From assembly GCF_021375795.1 (NCBI RefSeq), contig NZ_JAEIOI010000003.1:186001-250000 (forward strand): a stretch of 64,000 nt of DNA, in the 5' to 3' direction. Position numbers and translations under genes: made by a program. The notes under the pieces are model-generated. The model was not told the DNA's origin. It was given only the letters and a program-made list of their open reading frames with translations, and searched no databases. This document shows positions 17,570 through 25,701 of this stretch, piece by piece. Origin of the DNA: Pseudomonas anguilliseptica (lineage in GTDB: Bacteria; Pseudomonadota; Gammaproteobacteria; Pseudomonadales; Pseudomonadaceae). Every line of letters begins with the position of its first letter. The stretch's first letter is position 1.

Positions 17570-18228
17570 TTTCGAGTTTTTTTTCGATATCGCCGCAGCC
17601 CGCTGGTCATCGTGCCTGCGGCCGACTCAAGGACTGTAAACCACGCCCGGCGTGGCTTGCAGCCTTGGCCAAGGGGCAAAAAAGTCTGTTATGGTTTTTA
17701 AAGAGTCTGTCGCCGCGCAACACGTCAGGGTCGCAAACCGACAATTGCGACAGGCCGAAGACTATATCGTTGAGTCAGCCGATTTCGTCGCTGTCGCCTT
17801 AGCAGGGTCGACAGACCGGGAGCCCACAGCCCCGGACCGAAGAATTTATAAGCGCTGGCTTGTCCCAAATGGGCACCAGCCCAACAAGAAATTTCGGATG
17901 TACGCGCACCTCGGGTCGAGGTGTGTAAAACCCAAGGATGGGGCTTCGTAACACTGCCAGAGGGTTTGGAACGCGGTTTGCAGCACGGCACAGCAAGGTT
18001 GACTCGACAGTACACCCCCGTAGCGTCCATTGCCCGCAAGGCAACTGGAGCGTTGCAGCGGTTGTGCCTGAGCACCCTGAATGCGTTGCGCGGCAAGACA
18101 CGTCCCCGACCCCGGAACCCAGTAAACCCACACAGGCAAGAACAGTCGGCATCACCGTACGTACGCCAGCTGGCGTAGGCCCGGTTCCGCAGCACTGATC
18201 TGGATGTCTACTGAAGGGGAATCATCCC
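17570..18228. promoter_or_regulatory. 659-bp leader region of the cbcVW operon
   Basis: Several overlapping open frames exist on both strands but none has a ribosome site or a recognisable family. GCCGCAG/CTGCGGC near 17590-17623 may terminate the upstream gene. GTCGCAA (17730-17736) and TTGCGAC (17745-17751) form a dyad with an 8-bp spacer, the same half-sites as the glyA dyad but in reverse order. A ribosome site GAAGGGGA precedes cbcV. Confidence 0.4.
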
Positions 18229-19434
18229 ATGCAGTCTGGAAAAATCGTCGTCGAAAACCTCTACAAGGTGTTCGGCGCAGAGCCACAGGAAGCCATCGAC
18301 CTCCTCAAAGAGGGATGGAGCAAGGAACGAATCCTTGCGGAGAAAGGCGCAGTTATTGGCGTCAGCGACGTGTCCTTCAGCGTCGAGGAAGGTGAAATTT
18401 TCGTGCTGATGGGCCTCTCCGGCTCCGGCAAATCTACCCTGATCCGCCTGATCAACCGCCTGGTTGAACCCAGTGCCGGCAATGTCTACATCGACGGGCA
18501 GAACGTCGCCAAGATGCCCAAGGCGGAGCTGATCGACCTGCGCCGCCGCGACATGAGCATGGTCTTCCAGTCCTTCGCCCTGATGCCCTCGCGCAGCGTG
18601 CTGGACAACGCCGCGTTCGGCCTGGAAGTGGCCGGCAAGAGCAAGAAGGTGCGTGAAGAACGCGCCATGCAGGTACTCAAGCAGGTCGGCCTGGACAGCT
18701 TTGCGCACAAGATGCCGCATGAACTGTCCGGCGGCATGCAACAGCGCGTCGGCCTGGCCCGCGCCTTGGCGGTCGACCCGTCAATGATCATCATGGACGA
18801 GGCGTTTTCCGCCCTCGACCCGCTCAAGCGCCGCGAGATGCAGGACGTGCTGCTGGAGCTGCAGAAAACCGACCGCCGCACCATCATCTTCGTCTCCCAC
18901 GACATCGAAGAAGCCATGCGCATCGGCACCCGCATCGGCATCATGGAAGGCGGCAAACTGGTTCAGGTCGGCACTCCGCAAGAGCTGATCGACAACCCCG
19001 CCAACGATTACGTGCGCAACTTCTTCAACACCGTCGACACCAACCGCTACCTCACCGCCGGCCAGCTGATGGCCGACAGCGTGCCGCTCTACGTGCACAA
19101 CGGCAAAGCGCCGGACGCGCAGAAGGTCTGCCAGGAATTGCAGGCACTGGACAAGCACTACGCCTTTATCGTCGACGAACAAAACACCTTCCAGGGCTCC
19201 ATCAGCCTAGAGAAGATCGCCCTGCTGGTCGAAGGCGGCACCACCTGCGGCCTCGACAGCAGCGTCCTGAAATCGATCAAACCGGTTCCCGAGGATCTAC
19301 CGCTGGACCAGGTGATTGAACGCCTGGTGGACAACGAAGGGCCGATCCCGGTGGTCGACAGCAATGGCCGTTACAGCGGCGCCATCAGTAAAGGCCGGCT
19401 GCTGACCCGCCTGCAGGGAGAGTTCCATGAGTGA
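18229..19434 (+). CDS. cbcV: Choline/betaine ABC transporter ATP-binding protein
   Basis: 401 residues of the ProV type. Walker A GLSGSGKST near 60, signature LSGGMQQRVGLARAL, Walker B SMIIMDEAFSALD, then about 120 residues of CBS-like regulatory domain. It energises uptake of choline or betaine at the inner membrane. It overlaps the permease gene by 8 bases, implying translational coupling and equal expression. The N-terminus fits CbcV of P. aeruginosa. Regulation by GbdR is expected from the known regulon. Confidence 0.92.
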   Translation: MQSGKIVVENLYKVFGAEPQEAIDLLKEGWSKERILAEKGAVIGVSDVSFSVEEGEIFVLMGLSGSGKSTLIRLINRLVEPSAGNVYIDGQNVAKMPKAELIDLRRRDMSMVFQSFALMPSRSVLDNAAFGLEVAGKSKKVREERAMQVLKQVGLDSFAHKMPHELSGGMQQRVGLARALAVDPSMIIMDEAFSALDPLKRREMQDVLLELQKTDRRTIIFVSHDIEEAMRIGTRIGIMEGGKLVQVGTPQELIDNPANDYVRNFFNTVDTNRYLTAGQLMADSVPLYVHNGKAPDAQKVCQELQALDKHYAFIVDEQNTFQGSISLEKIALLVEGGTTCGLDSSVLKSIKPVPEDLPLDQVIERLVDNEGPIPVVDSNGRYSGAISKGRLLTRLQGEFHE

Positions 19435-20308
19435 GAAAAAACTCGACCTGGGCAGCTGGGTCAACGACGTGGTGCAACACCTGCTGGACAACTACAGCGA
19501 TGGCTTCGACAGCATCGGCGCGGTGGTCAACGGCTTCTCCGAAGGCATCGAATGGCTGCTGATGCTGCCGCCGGCCTGGCTGCTGATCGCCATCTTCGTC
19601 GGCCTCGGCCTGTGGCGCATCAGCTACAAGTTCGCCATCTTCACCGCCGTGGCCTTTATCCTGATCGTCATGACCGGCTTCTGGGAGCAGACCGTGGTCA
19701 CCCTCGGCCTGACCTTCTCCGCCACCCTGATCAGCCTCTTGCTCGGCGTACCGCTGGGCATCTGGGCCGCGCGCAGCGAACGGGTGGCGACCATCATCCG
19801 GCCGATTCTCGACTTTATGCAGACCATGCCGGCGTTCGTTTATCTGATTCCCGCCGCCATGCTCTTCGGCCTCGGCCGTGTGCCGGGGATCATCGCCACG
19901 GTGATCTTCGCCATGCCACCGGCAGTGCGCCTGACCAACCTGGGCATCCGCCAGGTAAATAAAGAGATCATCGAAGCCGGCCAATCCTTCGGCTGCACCC
20001 CGCGTCAGCTACTGTTCAAAGTCCAGCTGCCCAACGCCATGCCGTCGATCATGGCCGGGGTCAACCAGACCATCATGATGGCCCTGTCGATGGTGATCAT
20101 CGCCTCGATGGTCGGCGCAGGCGGCCTGGGCAACGACGTACTGGCGAGTATCCAGCGCCTGGACATCGGCCTGGGCTTTGAAAGCGGCATGGCCGTGGTG
20201 CTGCTGGCGATCATTCTCGACCGCATCACGGAAAGTTTCGGGACCCCGCAAACCGCCAAGCGCCGCAGCGTGTTCGGCTGGTTCAGCGGCAAACTTCAAC
20301 GTCAGTAA
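19427..20308 (+). CDS. cbcW: Choline/betaine ABC transporter permease
   Basis: 293 residues, ProW/OpuAB type. After a hydrophilic N-terminus there are about six hydrophobic helices (LIAIFVGLGLWRI, FAIFTAVAFILIVMTG and others). The coupling-helix loop reads EAGQSFGCTPRQLLFKVQLP. It forms the channel for CbcV and the binding proteins. The start codon lies inside the end of cbcV, and the next gene, cbcX, follows after 32 bp, so the three form one operon. Confidence 0.92.
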   Translation: MSEKKLDLGSWVNDVVQHLLDNYSDGFDSIGAVVNGFSEGIEWLLMLPPAWLLIAIFVGLGLWRISYKFAIFTAVAFILIVMTGFWEQTVVTLGLTFSATLISLLLGVPLGIWAARSERVATIIRPILDFMQTMPAFVYLIPAAMLFGLGRVPGIIATVIFAMPPAVRLTNLGIRQVNKEIIEAGQSFGCTPRQLLFKVQLPNAMPSIMAGVNQTIMMALSMVIIASMVGAGGLGNDVLASIQRLDIGLGFESGMAVVLLAIILDRITESFGTPQTAKRRSVFGWFSGKLQRQ

Positions 20309-20340
20309 GCCTTAGCTTTTGCCATCACAGGGAGTCGCAG

Positions 20341-21285
20341 ATGAAAACGATTAAACAGCTCGCAGGTGTCGGCCTGCTCTCCGTGGCCATGTTGCAAAGC
20401 GCCTGGGCGCAAGAGCCGGAGAGTTGCAAGATGGTGCGCTTCGCCGAAATCGGCTGGGCCGACATCGCCGCCACCACCGGCGTGGCCATGACCCTCAGCG
20501 AAGGCCTGGGCTACCAGACCCGCAAAATCATGGCCTCCGTGCCTATCGCCTTTACCGGCGTACAAAAAGGCCAGATCGACGTCTTCCTCGGCTACTGGGC
20601 CCCCTCGATGGACCCGGTGATTGAGCCCTTCACCAAGGATGGCGGCGTCAAAGTGCTGCCCAAGGCCAACCTTGAAGGCGCCAAATACACCCTCGCCGTC
20701 CCGACCTACGCCGCAGAAGCCGGGCTGAAAAGCTTTGCCGACATCGCCAAGTTCAAGGACCAGCTGGGTGGCAAGATCTTCGGCATCGAGCCCGGCAACG
20801 ACGGCAACCTGCTGATCGACGGCATGATCAAGAGCAACCAGTTCGGCCTCGGCGACTTCAAAATGGTCGAGTCCAGCGAAGCCGGCATGCTGGTACAGCT
20901 GCAACGTGCCGTGAAGAAGAACGAACCCGCCGTGTTCCTCGGCTGGGCACCGCACCCGATGAACACCCAATTCGACATCACCTACCTGGAAGGCGGCGAT
21001 GACGTGTTCGGCCCCGACTTCGGCGCCGCCAAGGTCTACACCGTCGTGCCACCAGATTACGAAGCGCGCTGCGCCAACGTCGGCAAACTGCTGAACAACC
21101 TGCAGTTCACCGTGGAAATCGAAAGCCAGCTGATGGAAAAGGTCCTGGATAAACAGAACCCGACCGAAGTCGCCAAAGAGTGGATCAAAGCCAACCCGGC
21201 AATCCTCGACAAGTGGCTGGCCGGCGTCACCACCTACGACGGCCAGGACGGCGTTGCAGCGGTGAAAAAACACCTCGGCCTCTAA
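20341..21285 (+). CDS. cbcX: Choline ABC substrate-binding protein (CbcX, copy 2)
   Basis: 314 residues with a signal peptide ending near SAWAQ. It is closely similar to the protein at 16628 in the core (DVFLGYWAPSMDPVIEPF, EGAKYTLAVPTYA, IEPGNDGN, FLGWAPHPMN). Being in the operon with cbcVW it is the better candidate for the canonical choline receptor. Two cysteines, one near the mature N-terminus and one late (EARCANVGKLL), could form the family disulfide. The duplicate at 16628 suggests two affinities or substrates for one core. Confidence 0.88.
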   Translation: MKTIKQLAGVGLLSVAMLQSAWAQEPESCKMVRFAEIGWADIAATTGVAMTLSEGLGYQTRKIMASVPIAFTGVQKGQIDVFLGYWAPSMDPVIEPFTKDGGVKVLPKANLEGAKYTLAVPTYAAEAGLKSFADIAKFKDQLGGKIFGIEPGNDGNLLIDGMIKSNQFGLGDFKMVESSEAGMLVQLQRAVKKNEPAVFLGWAPHPMNTQFDITYLEGGDDVFGPDFGAAKVYTVVPPDYEARCANVGKLLNNLQFTVEIESQLMEKVLDKQNPTEVAKEWIKANPAILDKWLAGVTTYDGQDGVAAVKKHLGL

Positions 21286-21567
21286 GCCAAGCCCCGCGCC
21301 GCCGCAGTTACCTGCGGGCGGCGCGGTTAGCTGATTCATCTATTTAGCAACTCAGCCCGCGATGCCACACGGCCATCGCCTGGTTAGTTGCAGCCGCGAT
21401 TTACCTCGCGACCGATCAACCCCCTCGCCCCTCCGGGGAGAGGGGCAACACACAAGCCCTCTCAAGCAAGCCATAACCACGTAAAGCAGTACCAACCCAG
21501 CTAGGCCCGCAAGAAGAACGCGCCAGTAACTCACTGAACTGCCACTCTCACTGACGGAGCACATCCT
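21286..21567. other. Intergenic region with half copy of the CTCTCCC repeat
   Basis: GCCGCCGCAGTTACCTGCGGGCGGC near 21298-21322 may form a hairpin after cbcX. CCCCCTCGCCCCTCCGGGG with AGAGGGG at 21420-21446 is half of the repeat seen at 3859-3968. No gene is seen. Confidence 0.5.
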
Positions 21568-22428
21568 ATGCGAAACCTGAAGAACCTCTGCCTGCAAAGC
21601 CTCGGCGTCGCCGCCCTGGCACTCGGCATGAGCAGCGCCATGGCGGCGGACAAACCTACCCTGAACATCGGCTACGTCAACGGCTGGGACGACAGCGTCG
21701 CCGCCACCCATGTCGCCGGGGAAATCCTGCAAAGCAAACTCGGCTACAACGTGGCGCTCAAGCCCGTAGAGCCGGCCATCATGTGGCAAGGCGTAGCGCG
21801 CGGCGACCTCGACGCCACCCTCTCCGCCTGGCTGCCCGCCACCCACGGCGAATACTTTGAAAAACTCAAAGACAAGGTAGAAGTGCTCGGCACCAACTAC
21901 GCCGGCGCGAAAATCGGCCTGATCGTACCGGACTACGTACAAGCCAAAACCATCGCCGACCTGCAAACCTACGCCAAGGACTTCGACGGCAAAATCACCG
22001 GCATCGACGCTGGCGCCGGCGTGATGCGCCGCGCCGAAGACGCGATCAAGGAATACGCCCTCACCGACATCAAGCTGATGCCAAGCTCCGGCCCGGCCAT
22101 GGCCACCGCCCTGACCCGCGCCGAAAAAGCCCAGAAGCCGATTGTCGTCACCGGCTGGATCCCGCACTGGATGTTCGCCAAATGGAAACTGCGCTTCCTC
22201 GAAGACCCGAAAAAAGTCTTCGGCGATGACGAACACGTCGACACCGTGGCCAACCCCAGCCTCACCAGCAAAGCCCCAGAAGCCGCTGCCTTCCTGAAGA
22301 AGTTCTCCTGGAGCGGCGAAGAAGTCGGCGCCGTTATGCTCGCCATCCGCGAAGGCGCCAAACCAGAAGACGCCGCCAAAGACTGGATCAGCAAAAACCC
22401 GGAGCGCGTCGCCGAGTGGCTTAAATAA
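21568..22428 (+). CDS. Glycine betaine-type ABC substrate-binding protein (BetX/OpuAC-like)
   Basis: 286 residues, signal peptide MRNLKNLCLQSLGVAALALG...AMA. OpuAC domain with YVNGWDDSVAATHVAGEIL, LSAWLPATHGEYF, GIDAGAGVMRRAEDA and TGWIPHWMFAKWKL; the tryptophans are those that usually form the aromatic box for trimethylammonium groups. It belongs to a different subfamily from the two CbcX proteins and resembles betaine-specific BetX. No permease or ATPase of its own follows, so it probably shares CbcVW. It ends at a strong terminator and borders the cassette array. Confidence 0.85.
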   Translation: MRNLKNLCLQSLGVAALALGMSSAMAADKPTLNIGYVNGWDDSVAATHVAGEILQSKLGYNVALKPVEPAIMWQGVARGDLDATLSAWLPATHGEYFEKLKDKVEVLGTNYAGAKIGLIVPDYVQAKTIADLQTYAKDFDGKITGIDAGAGVMRRAEDAIKEYALTDIKLMPSSGPAMATALTRAEKAQKPIVVTGWIPHWMFAKWKLRFLEDPKKVFGDDEHVDTVANPSLTSKAPEAAAFLKKFSWSGEEVGAVMLAIREGAKPEDAAKDWISKNPERVAEWLK

Positions 22429-22450
22429 GCCAAGGCTGCACTCTCTATAT

Positions 22451-22475
22451 AAAGCGGGCTACGGCCCGCTTTTTT
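22451..22475 (+). terminator. Terminator of the substrate-binding protein gene
   Basis: AAAGCGGGC and GCCCGCTTT around a 4-base loop, followed by a T run. It marks the left limit of the conserved choline-uptake block before the foreign cassettes. Confidence 0.85.
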
Positions 22476-22676
22476 GTGGGCGCGAAATGGCGGCGGGAGA
22501 ATGTTCTAGACAGGGGGAGATGGGGGTGGATAGGGTTGGACCTAGCCAAACCGTCGCCTACCCCCCGCCGCTTTCCGCACCTTCGCGACATTGAGTTGGG
22601 ACATAGATCGGATGCAGCAGATCGGATGGCGTTATGCGACAGGAAAACGCGACATTGGTATGTCGCATAATTAATA
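22476..22676. other. Left flank of the cassette array with inverted repeat
   Basis: No gene seen. TTATGCGACA (22632-22641) and TGTCGCATAA (22661-22670) are perfect 10-bp inverted repeats with a 19-bp spacer that also contains GCGACAT. The repeat ends 6 bp before the GTTAGGG core at 22677. It could be part of a recombination site. Confidence 0.4.
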
Positions 22677-22683
22677 GTTAGGG
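22677..22683 (+). other. GTTAGGG core: left cassette boundary (attI-like or decayed attC)
   Basis: GTTAGGG resembles the integron core GTTRRRY except for the last base. The first AT-rich gene starts 19 bp later. No matching complementary core lies upstream, so this may be an attI remnant or a decayed attC. Confidence 0.4.
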
Positions 22684-22701
22684 GAGCCTCCAAGGAGACC
22701 T

Positions 22702-23133
22702 ATGTCTTTCTTTGAACTTAAAACGCCAAAAGATATTCTTGAAAAAGCCCATAGAGAGCGAAAGCGGCTTTCAGAAAATTTTGAAATAGACAATGTTTTT
22801 AACTTCTTTGTAACGGCATACCACATCAGTGATTACATTCAGAAAAACAAAGCCGTCACACAGTCGACGCTAGATAAATTCCTACAAGATAAAGACATTA
22901 AAAATTGCCATGATCTATGTGACAAGGCAAAGCACTTCATTTTAACCAAACGAACCAACCCTGAAACCAATATTCTCAGCGGCTGTGTCGGTGGTGCCCC
23001 ACTTGGAGTACTGCCAGTCAATGGCGGCGACAAGTGGATTCTTCTCTCCGAGGGGCAAGAAGTCGATATAGAGTCACTTGCCGATTGCGTCCTAATCAAA
23101 TGGGATTCATTCTTTTCAGAGCACAACCTATAG
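22702..23133 (+). CDS. Cassette-borne hypothetical protein, HEPN-like pattern
   Basis: 143 residues, no signal peptide. The segment FNFFVTAYHISDYIQK followed by CHDLCDKAKHFILTKRTNP follows a pattern I associate with small HEPN-like helical proteins, but this is weak and unconfirmed. AAGGAG precedes the ATG. Codon use is AT-rich, unlike the flanking chromosome. It is the first gene of the cassette array and is followed closely (9 bp) by the Sel1 gene, so the two may travel as a two-gene cassette. Confidence 0.75.
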   Translation: MSFFELKTPKDILEKAHRERKRLSENFEIDNVFNFFVTAYHISDYIQKNKAVTQSTLDKFLQDKDIKNCHDLCDKAKHFILTKRTNPETNILSGCVGGAPLGVLPVNGGDKWILLSEGQEVDIESLADCVLIKWDSFFSEHNL

Positions 23134-23142
23134 AGCCTAGCC

Positions 23143-23694
23143 ATGAAAAATATAAAACTAACCATATGCACCATTTCACTTTTCTCGGCACTAAATGCCT
23201 ATGGATCTTCATTTGAAGACTACATAACTGAGCAAGCGAACAAGGCTGAGAATAATTCCTTTCTTGTCGAAGACATCCTTGGAAATCCAACTTTAGAATC
23301 TGCAGCCCAATCAGGAGACGTTCGAGCCCAATTCGAACTTGGAATGATTCAATTTAGTTCCGATGGAAAATCCGGAACTCAGTGGCTTGAAAAAGCTGCT
23401 GCACAAGGTCATGTTGAGGCCCAATACTTGATGGGCGGCATTTATCTAGAAGGCAAAGCACTTCCCAGAGACATTAAAAAATCCTTTAAATATTTCGATA
23501 GCTGCTCATCTCTAGGTAATCGAAAGTGTAATTTCTATATCGGAAAGCTCTACGAAAACGGCTTCGGAATAACTAAGCCCAATAAAGTTATAGCTAATTG
23601 GTTTTATGAGGACGCAGCTAACTCTGGTGACAATCGAGCCATTGAGCATCTCTGCAAGAATACCAAAGGCACTTGCAAGTATGAGCATCGCTGA
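23143..23694 (+). CDS. Cassette-borne Sel1-repeat secreted protein
   Basis: 183 residues. The N-terminal MKNIKLTICTISLFSALNAYG is a signal peptide. Three Sel1/TPR-like repeats follow, e.g. AAQSGDVRAQFELGMIQF, AAAQGHVEAQYLMGGIYLEG and SSLGNRKCNFYIGKLYENG. Such proteins are periplasmic or surface scaffolds for protein contacts; the partner is unknown. AT-rich like its neighbours. It ends 22 bp before the attC at 23717, the normal place for the last gene of a cassette. The ribosome site is weak, so it may be coupled to the preceding gene. Confidence 0.75.
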   Translation: MKNIKLTICTISLFSALNAYGSSFEDYITEQANKAENNSFLVEDILGNPTLESAAQSGDVRAQFELGMIQFSSDGKSGTQWLEKAAAQGHVEAQYLMGGIYLEGKALPRDIKKSFKYFDSCSSLGNRKCNFYIGKLYENGFGITKPNKVIANWFYEDAANSGDNRAIEHLCKNTKGTCKYEHR

Positions 23695-23716
23695 TTATTT
23701 CACGGGTAACTCGTTC

Positions 23717-23793
23717 CCCTAACAACTGGTTCAAGTCGTTCGCTTCGCTCACTCGGGACCGGTTAAAGCCGGCCCCTTAACCAAACGTTAGGC
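23717..23793 (+). other. attC recombination site 1 (Pseudomonas type, 77 bp)
   Basis: Outer cores CCCTAAC (23717-23723) and GTTAGGC (23787-23793) enclose inner boxes TGGTTCAA and TTAACCAAA and a central hairpin CCGG-TTAAAG-CCGG. It is closely similar to the site at 24938-25013, with compensating base changes in the hairpin (GGGC/GCCC there). This layout is that of integron attC sites from Pseudomonas chromosomal integrons. Confidence 0.9.
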
Positions 23794-23831
23794 ACAACTC
23801 TGTAGAGTCTTTACGCCTTTGAAGGTAATAC

Positions 23832-24083
23832 ATGTCGCTAATCAATCAAATTCGCGAAGCTACTGAGCTTGGCCCTCTCATTCAACCCTTCACAGTCGAA
23901 GATCTCAAGAATTGGATAAAAGATAAATGCATCGTCAAAGACAACGGTGAGAAATACGCTCAAGCATCAATTAATGCAATTCTCTCCAACTCAGATAGAA
24001 AAAACACTCCAACATCAAATCTAAACAAAAAAATCTTGAAAAGCCGACCTGTTGACGGAGGAAAACATGAATATTGGTTCTAA
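23832..24083 (+). CDS. Small cassette protein, possible winged-helix
   Basis: 83 residues, charged, no signal peptide or membrane segment. The order IREATELG...FTVEDLKNWIKDK...YAQASINAILSNSDRKN...KHEYWF resembles small winged-helix proteins seen beside restriction and defence genes, but only as a general pattern. GAAGGT precedes the ATG. First gene of the second cassette, 39 bp after the attC core. Its last codons carry a good ribosome site (GGAGGAAAAC) for an ATG at 24067, so it is translationally linked to the following gene. Confidence 0.7.
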   Translation: MSLINQIREATELGPLIQPFTVEDLKNWIKDKCIVKDNGEKYAQASINAILSNSDRKNTPTSNLNKKILKSRPVDGGKHEYWF

Positions 24084-24113
24084 TAGCTACGTAAAGTCCC
24101 CGATTTTTTCCCC

Positions 24114-24890
24114 ATGCTTATTGTTGCACTCGCCTGTTTATCAACAACTGGATGCGGGCCATCTGAAAAAGCCAAAGACTCCGAAAAAGCCCAGACAGAT
24201 ACTTCTATTTCAAAAGCATCTAAGGGCCATGGGCCAACAAGCCTTGGGACGGTTAGTATCGGAATGAGCAAATCCGAATATATCTCCGCATTAGAAATTA
24301 ACCCTATAAATTGCAACACCTATAAAAACGAGAAAGGTGAAATCACTATAGATGAGCTTAAATACTTACATCCACAGAGAAAGTCACTATGCTGGAGTTC
24401 ATCTAACATCTTCAAAAAGAAAGGCAGTATTGAAAGCATACAAGTTAGCGGACTGCAGTATGATATTATAGAGGCCGATGCAGATACCAGTAAATTTGTT
24501 GAAACAGTTGGCCATAGCAGTAAAGCTTTATTTGTAAAAGACAGACTAATAAGCCTAGAAATTATATTTCCCAACGCCGGACTAGAAACACTAAAAACTA
24601 AATACGGCAAACCCGCGCTCATTGACAATAGAGATACGGAGATATGCAAAAACCGAATTGGAAACGAATTCAAGAATGAAGTAGGCAATTTAGATGCCGT
24701 GTGGGCTAACGGTGAGGTAAGAGCAATACTCCGCACCAAAACATCGTCGCCAAGAGAAACATGCTCGGATGGCATAACCATACAGTACTATATACTTGAA
24801 GAGTCTAACCAAGTCGCATCAATTGAAGACGCCATCAATAAACTTCGGGTAGATACTTCTAAAAAAGAAGCCCAAGATAGTCCCTTTTAA
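24114..24890 (+). CDS. Cassette-borne lipoprotein, 5' end probably frameshifted
   Basis: 258 residues from the first in-frame ATG. STTGC near residue 14 is a lipobox, so the mature protein would be anchored by a lipidated cysteine. The rest (TVSIGMSKSEYISAL, then beta-rich segments and four later cysteines) is not recognised. The ATG at 24114 has no ribosome site and the peptide lacks positive charge before the hydrophobic stretch. A strong site precedes an ATG at 24067 in another frame (MNIGSNSYVKSPIF), and a single-base change in the T6/C4 run at 24103-24113 would join both into a normal lipoprotein signal. Possibly a recent frameshift or a sequence error. Confidence 0.65.
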   Translation: MLIVALACLSTTGCGPSEKAKDSEKAQTDTSISKASKGHGPTSLGTVSIGMSKSEYISALEINPINCNTYKNEKGEITIDELKYLHPQRKSLCWSSSNIFKKKGSIESIQVSGLQYDIIEADADTSKFVETVGHSSKALFVKDRLISLEIIFPNAGLETLKTKYGKPALIDNRDTEICKNRIGNEFKNEVGNLDAVWANGEVRAILRTKTSSPRETCSDGITIQYYILEESNQVASIEDAINKLRVDTSKKEAQDSPF

Positions 24891-24937
24891 AGCGCAACAC
24901 TGGAAGCGCAGATTCAGCTATTACAATTACGTATCGT

Positions 24938-25013
24938 GCCTAACCAGTGGTTCAAAACGTTCGCTGCGCTCACTGGGACGGGCTAAAGCCCGCCCCTTAA
25001 CCAAACGTTAGAG
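24938..25013 (+). other. attC recombination site 2 (Pseudomonas type, 76 bp)
   Basis: Cores GCCTAAC (24938-24944) and GTTAGAG (25007-25013) with inner TGGTTCAA / TTAACCAAA and hairpin GGGC-TAAA-GCCC. The terminal base of the right core is G rather than the consensus pyrimidine, as expected if it is the end of the array fused to chromosomal DNA. Confidence 0.88.
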
Positions 25014-25158
25014 GCTTATCTAGCCCATGCGCATCGACATAGATTTCTCAATATTCACGCCCACACCATCTTAAATATTAGGGGACAGACCACAATTTCA
25101 GCCAAAAGATAAAACCTCACACGAGTCCATTCTCCTTAGTGCATAACCGGGCTAAACA

Positions 25159-25320
25159 ATGAACCGCCGCAAAAAAATCAAACAGCTACTCGAAGCCCAC
25201 GCCAAAAAGGCCAATGCGAAAAAAGCACCGAAGAAAAAATCCACCTACGTCAGCAAAGCCGACCGCTTAAAGCTGGCTGCCGAAGCCAACCCGGAAGCCA
25301 CCATTACCCCTGAGAGCTGA
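25159..25320 (+). CDS. DUF2986-type small basic protein
   Basis: 53 residues: MNRRKKIKQLLEAHAKKANA followed by KKAPKKKSTYVSKADRLKLA and an acidic tail. It matches the short lysine-rich DUF2986 family found in gammaproteobacteria; the function is unknown, and nucleic-acid binding is only suggested by charge. The ribosome site is weak. It is GC-richer than the cassettes, and I take it as the first resident gene to the right of the array. Confidence 0.75.
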   Translation: MNRRKKIKQLLEAHAKKANAKKAPKKKSTYVSKADRLKLAAEANPEATITPES

Positions 25321-25364
25321 GTGCACTTTCCTACCTCTGCCGTTAACAAATGCGAGAACAGACC

Positions 25365-25673
25365 ATGATCACCTGCCACATCCGCTACGTACTCGACCCG
25401 CGCAAACTCAAGGAATTCGAGCATTACGGCAAGCTGTGGATTGCCCTGGTGGCGAAGTTTGGCGGCACGCATCACGGCTACTTTCTGCCATCGGAAGGTG
25501 CCAACAATATCGGCCTGGCGATGTTCAGCTTCCCCAGCCTGGCGGAGTACGAGCAGTACCGGCTGAAATCCTTTGTCGACGCCGAGTGCCTGGCGGCCTT
25601 TAAATATGCCGAAGAAACCCAGTGCATCATCAGCTACGAGCGCACCTTCTTCCGCCCGGTTTTTGATGCCTGA
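25365..25673 (+). CDS. NIPSNAP family protein
   Basis: 102 residues, a ferredoxin-like dimeric alpha/beta barrel protein. It starts MITCHIRYVLDPRKLKEFEH and contains GGTHHGYFLPSEGANN and a C-terminal CIISYERTFFRP, characteristic of bacterial NIPSNAP proteins. The start at 25365 is set by homology; an ATG 15 bases upstream lacks support. The molecular role is unknown. Followed closely by the DinB gene in the same direction. Confidence 0.85.
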   Translation: MITCHIRYVLDPRKLKEFEHYGKLWIALVAKFGGTHHGYFLPSEGANNIGLAMFSFPSLAEYEQYRLKSFVDAECLAAFKYAEETQCIISYERTFFRPVFDA

Positions 25674-25701
25674 CTGAACCTTGATTGCTGAGTTAAACGC
25701 C

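Noticed and set aside
17725..18198. Several overlapping open frames in the cbcV leader on both strands
   Set aside because: Mutually overlapping, no ribosome sites and no recognisable protein features; treated as non-coding leader.
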